The notes under the pieces are model-generated. The model saw nothing but the letters and a program-made list of their open reading frames with translations. It was not told the DNA's origin and did not search any database. The translations under genes were made by a program, and so were the position numbers. Of a stretch of DNA of 31,274 nt, positions 24,618-31,274 are shown piece by piece. Position 1 is the first letter of the stretch; the number at the start of each line of letters is the position of its first letter. Source of the DNA: Dichloromethanomonas sp964477085 (GTDB taxonomy: Bacteria; Bacillota; Desulfitobacteriia; Desulfitobacteriales; Syntrophobotulaceae). Location: contig CAYZDF010000037.1 of NCBI GenBank assembly GCA_964477085.1, forward strand, positions 1 to 31,274, written 5' to 3'.

Positions 24618-24668
24618 ACCTGCCGTATCTTCCATATTTGGAGAAGAGGCAGGTTTTCTTGTCTTTAA
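24618..24668 (+). terminator. Rho-independent terminator of the subtilase operon
   Basis: ACCTGCC (24618-24624) / GGCAGGT (24648-24654) stem extended by TCTTCC/GGAGAAGA, followed by TTTTCTTGTCTTT. Confidence 0.8.
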
Positions 24669-24736
24669 AGGTTTTTTAATTACATTATTCTTTGAACATT
24701 TGCAGTCTTCCAACCTACGAACAAATTAAATAATTA

Positions 24737-24786
24737 TTGACATATATAGATGACCGATATAACTTATATATAGATCATCTATATAT
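24737..24786 (+). promoter_or_regulatory. PadR promoter with 21-bp palindromic operator
   Basis: TTGACA at 24737-24742 is followed by TATAAC at 24758-24763 (15 bp) as a short-spaced core promoter. Immediately downstream, ATATATAGAT-C-ATCTATATAT (24766-24786) is a perfect 21-bp palindrome, and a matching half-site ATATATAGATGA (24742-24753) lies inside the promoter. This is where an autoregulating PadR repressor would bind. Confidence 0.65.
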
Positions 24787-24813
24787 TATTGGTATTAAGG
24801 AGGAGGTGAAAGC

Positions 24814-25158
24814 ATGGTAATTGACAAAAGTTTGTTAGCCGGAAGTACAACGTTGCTTATTCTGAAGCTGCTTAATGAATCGGATATGTATGGCTACCAA
24901 ATGATTGAGGAACTAAGTAAAAAATCAAATAATGTTTTTGAATTAAAAGCCGGCACATTATATCCGCTGCTTCATTCTTTGGAACAAAAGGACTTTCTAG
25001 CTTCTTATGAAAAAACAATGGATAATTCCAGGGTGCGGAAGTATTATAAGATAACCCAAAAAGGACAAAAATACTTGCATGAGAAAACTGAAGAATGGAG
25101 AACTTATTCCTCTGCTGTTAATAGTGTTTTAGGAGGTGTAAGTTTTGCAGGAATCTGA
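24814..25158 (+). CDS. PadR-family transcriptional repressor
   Basis: 114 residues: a PadR winged helix (LLILKLLNESDMYGYQMIEELSKKS, ELKAGTLYPLLHSLEQKDFL, wing RKYYKITQKGQKYL) with a short C-terminal helix, i.e. the small PadR-s2 subtype. Repressor of the adjacent membrane protein gene in the usual arrangement. ATG 24814 follows AAGGAGGAGGTG. Its 3' end overlaps the next gene by 14 nt, giving translational coupling. The palindrome upstream suggests autoregulation; the inducer is unknown. Confidence 0.92.
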   Translation: MVIDKSLLAGSTTLLILKLLNESDMYGYQMIEELSKKSNNVFELKAGTLYPLLHSLEQKDFLASYEKTMDNSRVRKYYKITQKGQKYLHEKTEEWRTYSSAVNSVLGGVSFAGI

Positions 25159-26485
25159 AAAAATTAACGATTATCTGGAATTAGTACGGCAACAGATACG
25201 GTGGAAAAAAGCTCATTTGTCGGTAATAGAAGAGATTAGAAATCATATTATTGACCAAAGAGACGCCTATATATATGACGGGCATGATGAAGACACTGCT
25301 ACAGAGATGGCTATAGCTGAAATGGGAGATCCTGTTATTGTAGGTGAACAGCTTGACCGTACCCATAGGTCCCGGCCGGATTGGCCGATGCTGATCATGA
25401 CATTGTTTTTGCTTCTTTTGGGGCTTTCTATTCAATTTCTTGTAGGTCAAGATATTTCAAACGGAAAAGAACTGTTCACAAATCAGGTTGTTTGGACGGC
25501 TATAGCAATCTTAGTTTTGCTTACTGCCTATTATTTAGATTTCACGATAATTGGGAAGTATCCGAAGATTATTTTTTTTGGACTAAGTTTTCTGGCAATC
25601 GGTTCTTTTTTATTTACTCAAGGAAATGCGCTTTATTCTATTTATCCGGTACTGCTGTTTCCAACTGCTTTTGCAGGGTTTATTTATTCTATGAGGAGTA
25701 AAGGTTATGCAGGAATAATTCTTTGCGGGGCATCTTTATTTGCTCCTGCCTGTATATCAAGGCTTGTGCCAAGTCTTACTTTCTATTTTCTGCTTTGTAT
25801 TTCCTGTCTTATTGTATTAACAGCTGCGATTATTAAAGGCTGGTTTGGTGTCAATAAATTGTATGCTTTGTCTATCATCTACATCCCGACCTTCTTTGTC
25901 TGGACAATACCGTATTTTGCAAATTTTGAGTTAAATGGAGATAAACGATTACAGATTGTTTTGAATCCATTATTTGAGTTTACAGGATCTGATGAATTTA
26001 TAAAGAGTATTGTTAAGCAAATGCTGGCAAATTCGCAGTTTTTAGGAAGAGGCTTGCCGATAGATGCCCCGGTAAGTGGTTACGGAAACTATACAGAATT
26101 GCCTATTTTGCCTGAAGCACACACTGATTTTTTACTTACCTATTTGATTTACAGATTTGGATGGATCGTTTTAATTGTTTTACTTGCAATCTTTGTTATC
26201 TTTTTTAAGCGAGCATTAAATATTTGCATGAGGCAGCACAGTGTCCTTGGTTTTTTATCATGTTTGGCAATTACTTTAACAATCACAATAGAATGTATCC
26301 TATATTTTAGTTGGAATTTTGGCTTTATGGTTTTTACTCCACTCTCATTACCATTACTTTCTTATGGAGGGCGGGCTTTAATTGTGAATACTTTTCTTAT
26401 AGGGCTACTGCTTTCTGTAAATCGTACAGGGAATTTATTCAAAGATAATGCCAGTATTGCGGGGAGAAGGATAATTGGTAAGTAG
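25145..26485 (+). CDS. SEDS-family (RodA/FtsW/SpoVE-like) membrane protein with N-terminal HAAS-like domain
   Basis: 446 residues. The first ~80 are cytoplasmic and helical, ending AVAEMGDP-type (MAIAEMGDPVIVGEQLDR), like the HAAS/permease-prefix domains paired with PadR. After that come about 10 membrane helices. SEDS hallmarks are in the C-terminal part: LPEAHTDFLLTYLIYRFGW, where Asp328 aligns with the catalytic Asp of RodA (peptidoglycan polymerase), and PLLSYGGRALIVN near the end. SEDS proteins polymerise lipid-II glycan strands; whether this divergent one is active is untested. Start TTG 25145 behind AGGAGGTG, overlapping padR. Confidence 0.8.
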   Translation: MQESEKINDYLELVRQQIRWKKAHLSVIEEIRNHIIDQRDAYIYDGHDEDTATEMAIAEMGDPVIVGEQLDRTHRSRPDWPMLIMTLFLLLLGLSIQFLVGQDISNGKELFTNQVVWTAIAILVLLTAYYLDFTIIGKYPKIIFFGLSFLAIGSFLFTQGNALYSIYPVLLFPTAFAGFIYSMRSKGYAGIILCGASLFAPACISRLVPSLTFYFLLCISCLIVLTAAIIKGWFGVNKLYALSIIYIPTFFVWTIPYFANFELNGDKRLQIVLNPLFEFTGSDEFIKSIVKQMLANSQFLGRGLPIDAPVSGYGNYTELPILPEAHTDFLLTYLIYRFGWIVLIVLLAIFVIFFKRALNICMRQHSVLGFLSCLAITLTITIECILYFSWNFGFMVFTPLSLPLLSYGGRALIVNTFLIGLLLSVNRTGNLFKDNASIAGRRIIGK

Positions 26486-26540
26486 ATACGGTTCAGATAT
26501 CAGTTATAAAGAATAAGTAAAAATATTGGAGGGCACTATT

Positions 26541-27029
26541 ATGGAAATTACTAGGGATAAATGGGTTAAAATAATGGAATATTACGCTGAAGCTTTAAAA
26601 GCTTCAAGATATTGTTCTATCGCAACGGTAGACGCTAATGGCAAACCAAATGTTTCTCCTATTGGGTCGTTGTTATTAAAAGCTGATTTTTCAGGCTTTT
26701 TCCTTGATATTTTTACCGAAACATTATCAAAGAATATAGATTTGAATAACAATGTTTGTATCCTTTTTGTTAATACAAATAAATTATTTTGGATGAAATC
26801 ATTATACAAGAATAGATTTGAGAAGCCTTCAGGCCTAAAACTGGTTGGGACTGCAGGTGAAAAGCGGAAAGCTGCTGAAGAAGAAGTTGAATCATTTAGA
26901 AAATATATAAAACCAATGAAAGGGTTTAAGGGTTATCATACACTTTGGGATAATTTGCAATATGTCAGGGACGTAAAATTCACGGAATACCATTCAATTG
27001 ATACTGGTAAAATGACATTTATACTTTAG
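26541..27029 (+). CDS. Pyridoxamine-5'-phosphate-oxidase-like (FMN-binding split barrel) protein
   Basis: 162-residue protein. The N-terminal part ALKASRYCSIATVDANGKPN followed by VSPIGSLLL is the typical start of the PNPOx-like split beta-barrel; it probably binds FMN or another flavin/heme. The rest is consistent with the fold, but substrate residues cannot be named. GGAGGG before ATG 26541 is the ribosome site; an in-frame TTG at 26526 overlaps it and is rejected. It lies 55 nt after the SEDS gene and may be in the same transcript. Confidence 0.83.
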   Translation: MEITRDKWVKIMEYYAEALKASRYCSIATVDANGKPNVSPIGSLLLKADFSGFFLDIFTETLSKNIDLNNNVCILFVNTNKLFWMKSLYKNRFEKPSGLKLVGTAGEKRKAAEEEVESFRKYIKPMKGFKGYHTLWDNLQYVRDVKFTEYHSIDTGKMTFIL

Positions 27030-27162
27030 AAATAGTCTTCTTTTCTTATGAAAAAATGATGAAAAAGGGAAGAGATGGGTATTTTATATGCAAGTTATGT
27101 AGTCCTGCTCACAAATTTACTATGCTGGAATAATAGTATAGAAAAAAGAGAGGATGACATAT

Positions 27163-27501
27163 ATGTCCCATCATATGCAGCACCATCACCATATTCTTAA
27201 AACCCTTCAAGAATGTGAGATAACCTGTGAGCACATGATCACAATGGTGACAAAAAGACAAGATGTCAACATGAGAACCCGTCAACTTCTTCTGCTTAGA
27301 GATTGCGCTGATATGTGTACATTGACTGCAAAATACATCGCGCGTAACAGTATGTTTGCTAAAGGACTGGCAGGCTTATGTGCTACGGTTTGTGAGAACT
27401 GTGGTAATGAATGCGCCAGATTCCCGGATCATGAATCACAACATTGTGCGACAGTCTGCCTCAACTGTGCAAGAGAATGCAGGGCTTTCGCGATGGGTTA
27501 A
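27163..27501 (+). CDS. Four-helix-bundle copper-binding protein (DUF326 / Csp family)
   Basis: 112 residues with 12 Cys arranged as CxxxC pairs along helices: ECEITC, DCADMC, LCATVCENCGNEC, HCATVCLNCAREC. This is the pattern of the cytosolic copper storage proteins (Csp), in which Cys line the inside of a four-helix bundle and bind Cu(I). A His/Met-rich N-terminus (SHHMQHHHH) adds metal ligands. No signal peptide, so the cytosolic Csp3-like type. ATG 27154 would leave no room for the ribosome site; GAGAGG fits ATG 27163. No copper regulator or ATPase is adjacent. Confidence 0.88.
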   Translation: MSHHMQHHHHILKTLQECEITCEHMITMVTKRQDVNMRTRQLLLLRDCADMCTLTAKYIARNSMFAKGLAGLCATVCENCGNECARFPDHESQHCATVCLNCARECRAFAMG

Positions 27502-27519
27502 TACTAATCATAAACAACA

Positions 27520-27631
27520 GCGTAAGTTTAAAACACGCCTTGGCAGAGTGCAGTCACTGCCTCTTTCCGAGGAAGACAAGCGCAAGATCCTGGGCGGGAA
27601 CCTGCAAACCATATTGGGGCTGAATAGCTGA
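27520..27631 (+). pseudogene. C-terminal remnant of an amidohydrolase-family protein
   Basis: In one frame the DNA reads RVQSLPLSEEDKRKILGGN followed by LQTILGLNS and a stop at 27629-27631. This closely resembles the end of TIM-barrel metal-dependent amidohydrolases (LP-LSEEDK-KILGGNA-R-L). Nothing upstream continues the homology: the reading frame runs into the copper-protein gene. I read it as the tail of a deleted gene. Confidence 0.6.
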
Positions 27632-27745
27632 CCGGTAAATGCTGAAGATATTTTGCGTGGAGGTGTATTTTGGTATAAGATAGGGATAGCTTGGCTATCC
27701 ATGAGGGGCTGGGCCAGGCGAATCTTTAATAGAGGGTTTGATATC

Positions 27746-28294
27746 ATGAGAGAAAAAGCAATGTCCGTATTACAACAATACAATCAGAATGAAGCACTGG
27801 TCCGTCATGGGATCGCCGTGGAAGCGGTCATGCGTTATTTTGCGGAAGAAGCCGGAGAAGATGTGGAATATTGGGGGGCAGTCGGCCTCCTGCATGATGT
27901 CGATTATGAAATGTATCCGGAAGAGCACTGCAAGAAAGCGCCGGAATTACTCAAAGCTGCGGGTTATGATGATGCCTTCATCCATGCGGTCATCAGTCAT
28001 GGCCACGGCATCGTGGTGGATGCGGAACCTCAGTTATATATGGAAAAGGTGCTTTTTGCCATCGATGAGCTGACCGGCCTGATCAACGCCGCCGCTTTAA
28101 TGCGCCCGTCCAAATCGGTTATGGATATCGAAGTCAAAAGTGTCGTCAAGAAGTTCAAGGATAAACGGTTTGCCGCCGGTGTCAACCGCGATATCGTCTT
28201 ACAGGGATGTCAGAACATTAATATGGAACTCAATACCGTGATCGAAAAGTGCATCCTCGGGATGCGGACCAAGGCGGAGGAAATCGGATTATAA
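27746..28294 (+). CDS. HD-domain (phosphohydrolase-like) protein
   Basis: 182 residues. Compact HD fold: His21 (VRHGIAVE), His50-Asp51 (GLLHDVDYE), further His at 80-87 (FIHAVISHGHG) and Asp107 (FAIDELTG). This set of metal ligands matches stand-alone HDIG-like domain hydrolases acting on phosphate esters or nucleotides. The substrate is unknown. Upstream in-frame codons reach 27653, but GAGGG before ATG 27746 and the start of recognisable homology mark the real start. A small Cys-rich frame follows directly. Confidence 0.85.
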   Translation: MREKAMSVLQQYNQNEALVRHGIAVEAVMRYFAEEAGEDVEYWGAVGLLHDVDYEMYPEEHCKKAPELLKAAGYDDAFIHAVISHGHGIVVDAEPQLYMEKVLFAIDELTGLINAAALMRPSKSVMDIEVKSVVKKFKDKRFAAGVNRDIVLQGCQNINMELNTVIEKCILGMRTKAEEIGL

Positions 28295-28295
28295 A

Positions 28296-28457
28296 ATGGC
28301 GATGTACGATAGCTGCTGCAGGGGAGAACACTCGCTCTGCCCTGTGGAATGTGCTGCCGAGACCTGCAACAAGGATAAAGACATAAACAACCGGAGAATG
28401 AAGGAGATCGGGGTCGAAGAATACTACTTGGAACAAAGCAAGCGACCAAGGTATTAG
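28296..28457 (+). CDS. Small Cys-rich protein, 53 aa
   Basis: Starts 1 nt after the HD gene stop and has GGAGG 16 nt upstream inside that gene, so it is probably translated by coupling. The N-terminal half carries five Cys in SCCRGEHSLCPVECAAETC; the C-terminal half is a charged helix (DINNRRMKEIGVEEYYLEQS). A zinc or iron-sulfur knob is plausible. No family recognised. A terminator follows at 28479. Confidence 0.55.
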   Translation: MAMYDSCCRGEHSLCPVECAAETCNKDKDINNRRMKEIGVEEYYLEQSKRPRY

Positions 28458-28478
28458 GTGTTTCAGGGTAAAGGAGAG

Positions 28479-28506
28479 GACTGTTACGAGCAGTCTTCTT
28501 TTTTGT
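28479..28506 (+). terminator. Rho-independent terminator
   Basis: GACTG (28479-28483) / CAGTC (28491-28495) with a 7-nt loop and a T-rich tail (TTCTTTTTTG). Ends the HD/Cys-rich transcript. Confidence 0.7.
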
Positions 28507-28593
28507 ATATCTGAAAGTATAAGTGACTTTCTGATATATCTAAGTGTAAGTAGGGTTGTCGACTTCGCCAAAGCATGGCACCAGCCTAGTTTT

Positions 28594-28812
28594 CTAGTGG
28601 GTTAACGTCATTTCGGCAAGACGCTTTTTCAGACCTAACTCCAGGAAATAAAATCCCATCCCTCTGGAAAGCTCGGCGGTCGCACCCTTAGCCCGTAAAT
28701 AAGCTATCCCCAGCTCCAATAAATGCTGGGAGCTCTGCTTGGTTAGAAAGGAATAATGCTTACGTACATATTCATAGCCGATCTCAAAATCACTGGGATG
28801 TTGTCCGGACAT
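28594..28812 (-). CDS. Unknown helical protein downstream of XRE gene, 72 aa
   Basis: Not recognised. It starts MSGQHPSDFEIGYEYVRKHY and appears all-helical and soluble, with a Ser/Leu-rich middle (TKQSSQHLLELGIAYLRAKG). AGGAGGAAG at 28824-28816 gives 6-nt spacing to ATG 28812 (3 nt to 28815). It overlaps the 3' end of the XRE gene by about 23 nt, so the two are a coupled operon and a partner or effector role for the repressor is likely. Confidence 0.65.
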   Translation of the reverse strand: MSGQHPSDFEIGYEYVRKHYSFLTKQSSQHLLELGIAYLRAKGATAELSRGMGFYFLELGLKKRLAEMTLTH

Positions 28813-29023
28813 CATCTTCCTCCTGGGAGTTAAGGGATTGTTCTCCGATCAGTTCGGTAATACTAACACCAAGGGCGGCTGCGAGTTTTTTGAGGATAGG
28901 GTAGGTAGGCTGTTTTTTATGGGCTTCCAGCTCGGAGATGTAGGTTTGAGAAACGCCGGAGCGTCTGGATAGCTCAGCCTGGGATAGTCTTTGTATGGTA
29001 CGAAGGCAGTTTAAATTTTGCAT
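28790..29023 (-). CDS. XRE-family HTH regulator
   Basis: 77 residues. A single Cro/CI-type helix-turn-helix: LRTIQRLSQAELSRRSGVSQ then TYISELEAHKKQPTYPILKK, then LAAALGVSITELIGE. No catalytic or sensor domain. ATG 29023 follows AAGGAAGTGAG; the in-frame TTG 29047 is less likely. Transcribed divergently from another XRE gene (29144) with a shared 120-nt control region, as in lysogeny switches and mobile-element immunity modules. Confidence 0.9.
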   Translation of the reverse strand: MQNLNCLRTIQRLSQAELSRRSGVSQTYISELEAHKKQPTYPILKKLAAALGVSITELIGEQSLNSQEEDDVRTTSQ

Positions 29024-29143
29024 ATTCTCACTTCCTTTTATTAACAATTATAAGTGCAATTGCAATGTATTACAATCGCTTTTGAGAACTGTTTGGCAAC
29101 TTTTTTATTTGTTATAATTGCTTTAGCGGTAGGGAGTGAAATA
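29024..29143. promoter_or_regulatory. Divergent promoter region between two XRE genes
   Basis: Facing -10 boxes are visible as an inverted pair: ACAATTATAA (29044-29053, minus-strand TATAAT) and TTATAATTG (29112-29120, plus-strand). A perfect 10-bp palindrome TGCAATTGCA (29055-29064) lies next to the minus-strand -10 and is a candidate repressor site. -35 boxes are not clear. Confidence 0.5.
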
Positions 29144-29455
29144 ATGGGAATAGATTATGGTGCTAAATTCTTAGAATTAAGGAAAAAGAATAAATTGAGT
29201 CAAAAAGATTTGGCGACAATAGCCGAAGTCGGTCAAACGACGATTAGCGAAATAGAAGCGGGGAAAAAATCTCCGACCGCTATTACGATTGAAAAGGTAT
29301 GTCTGGCTCTCAATATTACGCTTTCAGAATTTTTTGCTGAGGAACGCCCGGAGCTTGAGCCGGAACTTCGCCGCCTGATGGAAACGGCCAGAAAGCTCTC
29401 GCCGGAGCAGATAGAGCATCTTCAGAAATTATTGGAGTCGATGAGTAGGAAATGA
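29144..29455 (+). CDS. XRE-family HTH regulator
   Basis: 103 residues. N-terminal HTH (FLELRKKNKLSQKDLATIAE, then VGQTTISEIEAGKKSPTAIT and ALNITLSEFF) followed by a helical acidic tail (ELEPELRRLMETARKLSPEQ...). Probably a dimeric repressor. ATG 29144 follows GGGAGTGA. Its TGA overlaps ATG 29452 as ATGA, hinting at a coupled short downstream frame. Divergent from the XRE gene at 28790. Confidence 0.9.
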   Translation: MGIDYGAKFLELRKKNKLSQKDLATIAEVGQTTISEIEAGKKSPTAITIEKVCLALNITLSEFFAEERPELEPELRRLMETARKLSPEQIEHLQKLLESMSRK

Positions 29456-29562
29456 TGTCTTTATATAAGTATGATCGGCGGTAGACAAAGTATATCAACG
29501 AGAAAGACGGAATCAGTATTACAATCTATGACGAGGTCTTGCAAAAAGTAGGTAGACCGTAA
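29455..29562 (+). pseudogene. Short coupled frame interrupted by TAG
   Basis: ATG 29455 opens MSLYKYDRR, then TAG at 29482-29484, then TKYINEKDGISITIYDEVLQ and a short tail to TAA 29562 in the same frame. The second part looks coding-like (the KDGISITIYDEVL rhythm is typical of small phage-type proteins). Read through, it would be 35 residues. Most likely a degenerate small gene; recoding of the TAG is a remote option. Confidence 0.4.
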
Positions 29563-30004
29563 TTATCTGGATAATTCTTATTCCATAACACGCTGATTTC
29601 CTGTTTAATCAATGTGGCGAGATCGAGATAATTGAAAAGTAAAAAAATGGAAAAGTAAAGAAATAATAGACATAATAAAATGCTGTGTTTAGCGGTAAAT
29701 TTTCCGCAAATCACAGCATTTTTTGTAGCAATAAGGTTATAAGTCCTGATAATTTTATTGCTATTTGAAGAAAATTGAGTAAATACATGGAATTTAGTTT
29801 TAGGAGATTTTCATAGTTGGATTAACCTTTCAATAAAGTCTGCACTAAATTTGGGGTAGAGTCACCTAGAGCAATAACTTTATTTGATATAATCGATATT
29901 TTATAATGGATTAATAATAGTAATGAATATAACTTTCTGAAGAATTATAAAAATATATAGAGAAAATTGACTAAGAAATATTTATTAAAAAATGGGGTAT
30001 CCGC
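29563..30004. other. AT-rich non-coding region before the integrase
   Basis: Holds a strong bidirectional terminator (29679-29724). The remaining sequence has no gene with a ribosome site. It may include the recombination site of the integrase, but no tRNA-like sequence or direct repeat was recognised. Confidence 0.45.
29679..29724. terminator. Bidirectional Rho-independent terminator
   Basis: Stem AATGCTGTG (29679-29687) / CACAGCATT (29712-29720) with an inner GCGG/CCGC stem, T run on the plus side (TTTTTTG) and AATAAAA before it, giving T on the minus strand as well. Confidence 0.85.
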
Positions 30005-31102
30005 ATGGCTGTAACAATTCAAGTTAAGAGTATTATGGATAAAAGCTGCTTTGAAATCCGCTTTAAGTATTCTCAAGAATACGTCGAAAAAATCCGTCTT
30101 ATTCCCGGTCGTATTTGGCATTCCCAAGATAAATACTGGACGATACCATTTTGTTCTGAAGCCGTTTTAAAGTTTTATCAGGTATTTAAAGATGAAGATT
30201 TTGTTCTGGATAAAGCGACTAAGAACGCTTTAGCTCGATTCGGTATACCAATCCAGTTCAAAAGAGAACACGCAAATATGGGGATGCGCTATGAAGAAGA
30301 ACTAAAGCTTAATGGTTATAGTGCTAAAACAATTAAAACATATCTTACCCATTTGTATCTTTTTTTTCAGTTCGTACAAAAAGAAGCCAATGATATTACA
30401 AATGATGACATACGGAGATATTTAGTTTTTTTGTTGGATGATCAAAAGAAATCGCATACTTTTGTTAATCAGGCCGTAAGTGCTATAAAATTCTTTTTTT
30501 GTAGTACTCTCAAGCGCAATATTGTTATTGGTAGCTTGCCCAGACCGAAAAAAGAACGCAAGTTGCCTGTAGTTTTAAGTCGTAGGGAAGTCCAACTTAT
30601 TTTAGAGTCTGTTGACAATCTTAAACATAAAGTACTTTTGTTATTGGTCTATTCAGCAGGTTTACGTGTGAGCGAAGCAGTCAATCTAAAAGTACAGGAC
30701 ATTGACAGAGACAGAATGCTTATTCACGTAAGACAGGCTAAGGGGCGAAAAGATCGTTATACCCTTCTGTCCAAGGTTACCCTTGAAGCATTTGACCAGT
30801 ATGCAAGAAAAATTTGTATAGATAGTTGGGTGTTTCCTGGCAAGGATGAAGATCATCTAACGGAAAGATCCGCCCAAAAAGTATTTAAAATTGCCTGTGA
30901 ACGGGCAGGAATCGTCAAAAAAGTATCAATACATACTTTGAGGCATTCATTCGCAACCCATTTGTTGGAAGGAGGAACCGATTTGAGGTATATACAGGAA
31001 TTGCTCGGACATAGTAATTCTAAGACTACAGAAATCTATACACATGTAAGCAGAAAAAGTCTTGGACTCATAAAAAGCCCACTGGATACTATAGATATTT
31101 AG
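30005..31102 (+). CDS. Tyrosine recombinase/integrase with extra N-terminal domain
   Basis: 365 residues. Catalytic set: Arg221 (AGLRVSEA), Lys246 (QAKGRKDR), His310 and Arg313 (HTLRHSFATH), His336 (LLGHSNSKTTE), Tyr345 (IYTHV). All six are present, so it should be active. The core-binding SAM-like domain spans about 90-180 (YEEELKLNGYSAKTIKTYL). Before it, ~85 residues (IPGRIWHSQDKYWTIPFCSE...) form a small extra beta-rich domain seen in some Firmicute recombinases linked to mobile elements. The C-terminal VSRKSLGLIKSPLD is typical of the XerD/IntI-like branch. Only a weak ribosome site precedes ATG 30005. No excisionase or attachment repeat identified. Confidence 0.9.
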   Translation: MAVTIQVKSIMDKSCFEIRFKYSQEYVEKIRLIPGRIWHSQDKYWTIPFCSEAVLKFYQVFKDEDFVLDKATKNALARFGIPIQFKREHANMGMRYEEELKLNGYSAKTIKTYLTHLYLFFQFVQKEANDITNDDIRRYLVFLLDDQKKSHTFVNQAVSAIKFFFCSTLKRNIVIGSLPRPKKERKLPVVLSRREVQLILESVDNLKHKVLLLLVYSAGLRVSEAVNLKVQDIDRDRMLIHVRQAKGRKDRYTLLSKVTLEAFDQYARKICIDSWVFPGKDEDHLTERSAQKVFKIACERAGIVKKVSIHTLRHSFATHLLEGGTDLRYIQELLGHSNSKTTEIYTHVSRKSLGLIKSPLDTIDI

Positions 31103-31274
31103 GTCAACTAATAGAAAGTTTGACTATCATTAAGGTCTGACAAAACTAATAATAAACGAACTTAGTTCGGAAATACTATTTGTTTTTGGAGCATAGACAA
31201 ACTAATTTGTACGGCTATGTATAATGGACCCAGAAAACCAGACAGACAAAACAGAGAAAATAAGTTAGAATGTG
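31103..31274. other. Non-coding sequence to the window end
   Basis: AT-rich. It contains the 13-bp palindrome CGAAC-TTA-GTTCG (31157-31169). A short frame from ATG 31224 stops after 14 codons. What follows beyond 31274 decides whether this is an element end. Confidence 0.4.

Larger units (their letters stand above)
24497..24813. other. Intergenic region with terminator and PadR promoter/operator
   Basis: After the subtilase operon come a hairpin terminator (24618-24668), AT-rich spacer and the promoter/operator region of the PadR gene (24737-24786). No further gene seen. Confidence 0.7.

Noticed and set aside
27653..27745. N-terminal extension of the HD protein (31 residues)
   Set aside because: The extension has no conserved features, while ATG 27746 has a GAGGG site at 9 nt and begins a typical HD-domain N-terminus.
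29482..29484. In-frame TAG read as pyrrolysine
   Set aside because: No pyrrolysine genes or insertion element are visible, and the frame is too short to support recoding; decay is simpler.
31157..31169. CGAAC-TTA-GTTCG resembling a Gram-positive LexA (DinR) box
   Set aside because: The consensus needs four bases between the half-sites; here there are three, and no gene follows within the window. Kept only as a palindrome in the region description.
1..31274. tRNA, rRNA or CRISPR features
   Set aside because: I looked for cloverleaf ends, rRNA-like conserved blocks and regularly spaced repeats and saw none; by eye only, so a small RNA gene could be missed.

Overview
The window looks like chromosomal DNA of a low-to-mid G+C, Gram-positive, probably endospore-forming member of the Clostridia. 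My best guess is the Peptococcaceae/Desulfitobacterium-Dehalobacter neighbourhood. That is inferred from strong AGGAGG ribosome sites, frequent TTG starts, the gene repertoire (YmaF, UgtP-type lipid glucosyltransferase, stand-alone Psd, cyanophycin synthetase, Rrf2 and O-acetylhomoserine sulfur genes, Csp-type copper protein) and TTGACA/TATAAT-like promoters. I saw no rRNA, tRNA or CRISPR array.

Layout. 1-1880, minus strand: the 5' part of feoB and all of feoA (ferrous iron uptake) behind a tandem palindromic operator of DtxR/IdeR appearance, then a broken cation-diffusion-facilitator gene. 2032-5862: a diacylglycerol glucosyltransferase (+) converging on a cyanophycin synthetase (-). 6210-8975: small unknown genes, a site-2-type membrane protease, and the YchF ATPase with an unusual short leader frame. 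9015-13311: phosphatidylserine decarboxylase, a BON-domain protein, His-rich YmaF, a secreted unknown protein and a small winged-helix-like protein.

13496-19701 is mainly a sulfur-assimilation island. It has an RluA-type pseudouridine synthase, then an Rrf2 regulator, LarE-type sulfurtransferase and MetA (Glu111, so predicted acetyl-CoA specific) in one operon, then a 4-OT tautomerase, cysteine synthase and O-acetylhomoserine sulfhydrylase. Together these predict incorporation of sulfide into cysteine and homocysteine through O-acetyl esters, with an iron-sulfur-type Rrf2 protein as probable regulator. It is followed by a textbook MerR-type promoter (19-bp spacer with central dyad) whose merR gene survives only as about 30 codons, then a DUF1992 gene.

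20555-24496 holds the most unusual pair: a leaderless S8 subtilase with a large insertion between its oxyanion Asn and catalytic Ser, followed 15 nt later by a protein with a beta-sandwich-like segment and degenerate LysM-like repeats. 24814-27029 carries a PadR regulator overlapping a SEDS-family (RodA/FtsW-like) membrane protein with an N-terminal HAAS-like domain, behind a 21-bp palindromic operator, then a flavin-binding split-barrel protein. 27163-28457 has a Cys-rich copper-storage-like protein, the tail of a lost amidohydrolase, an HD-domain protein and a small Cys-rich protein.

28594-31274 resembles accessory or mobile DNA: divergent XRE repressor-like genes, an unknown partner, a short coupled frame interrupted by TAG, AT-rich non-coding DNA, and a complete tyrosine recombinase with an extra N-terminal domain.
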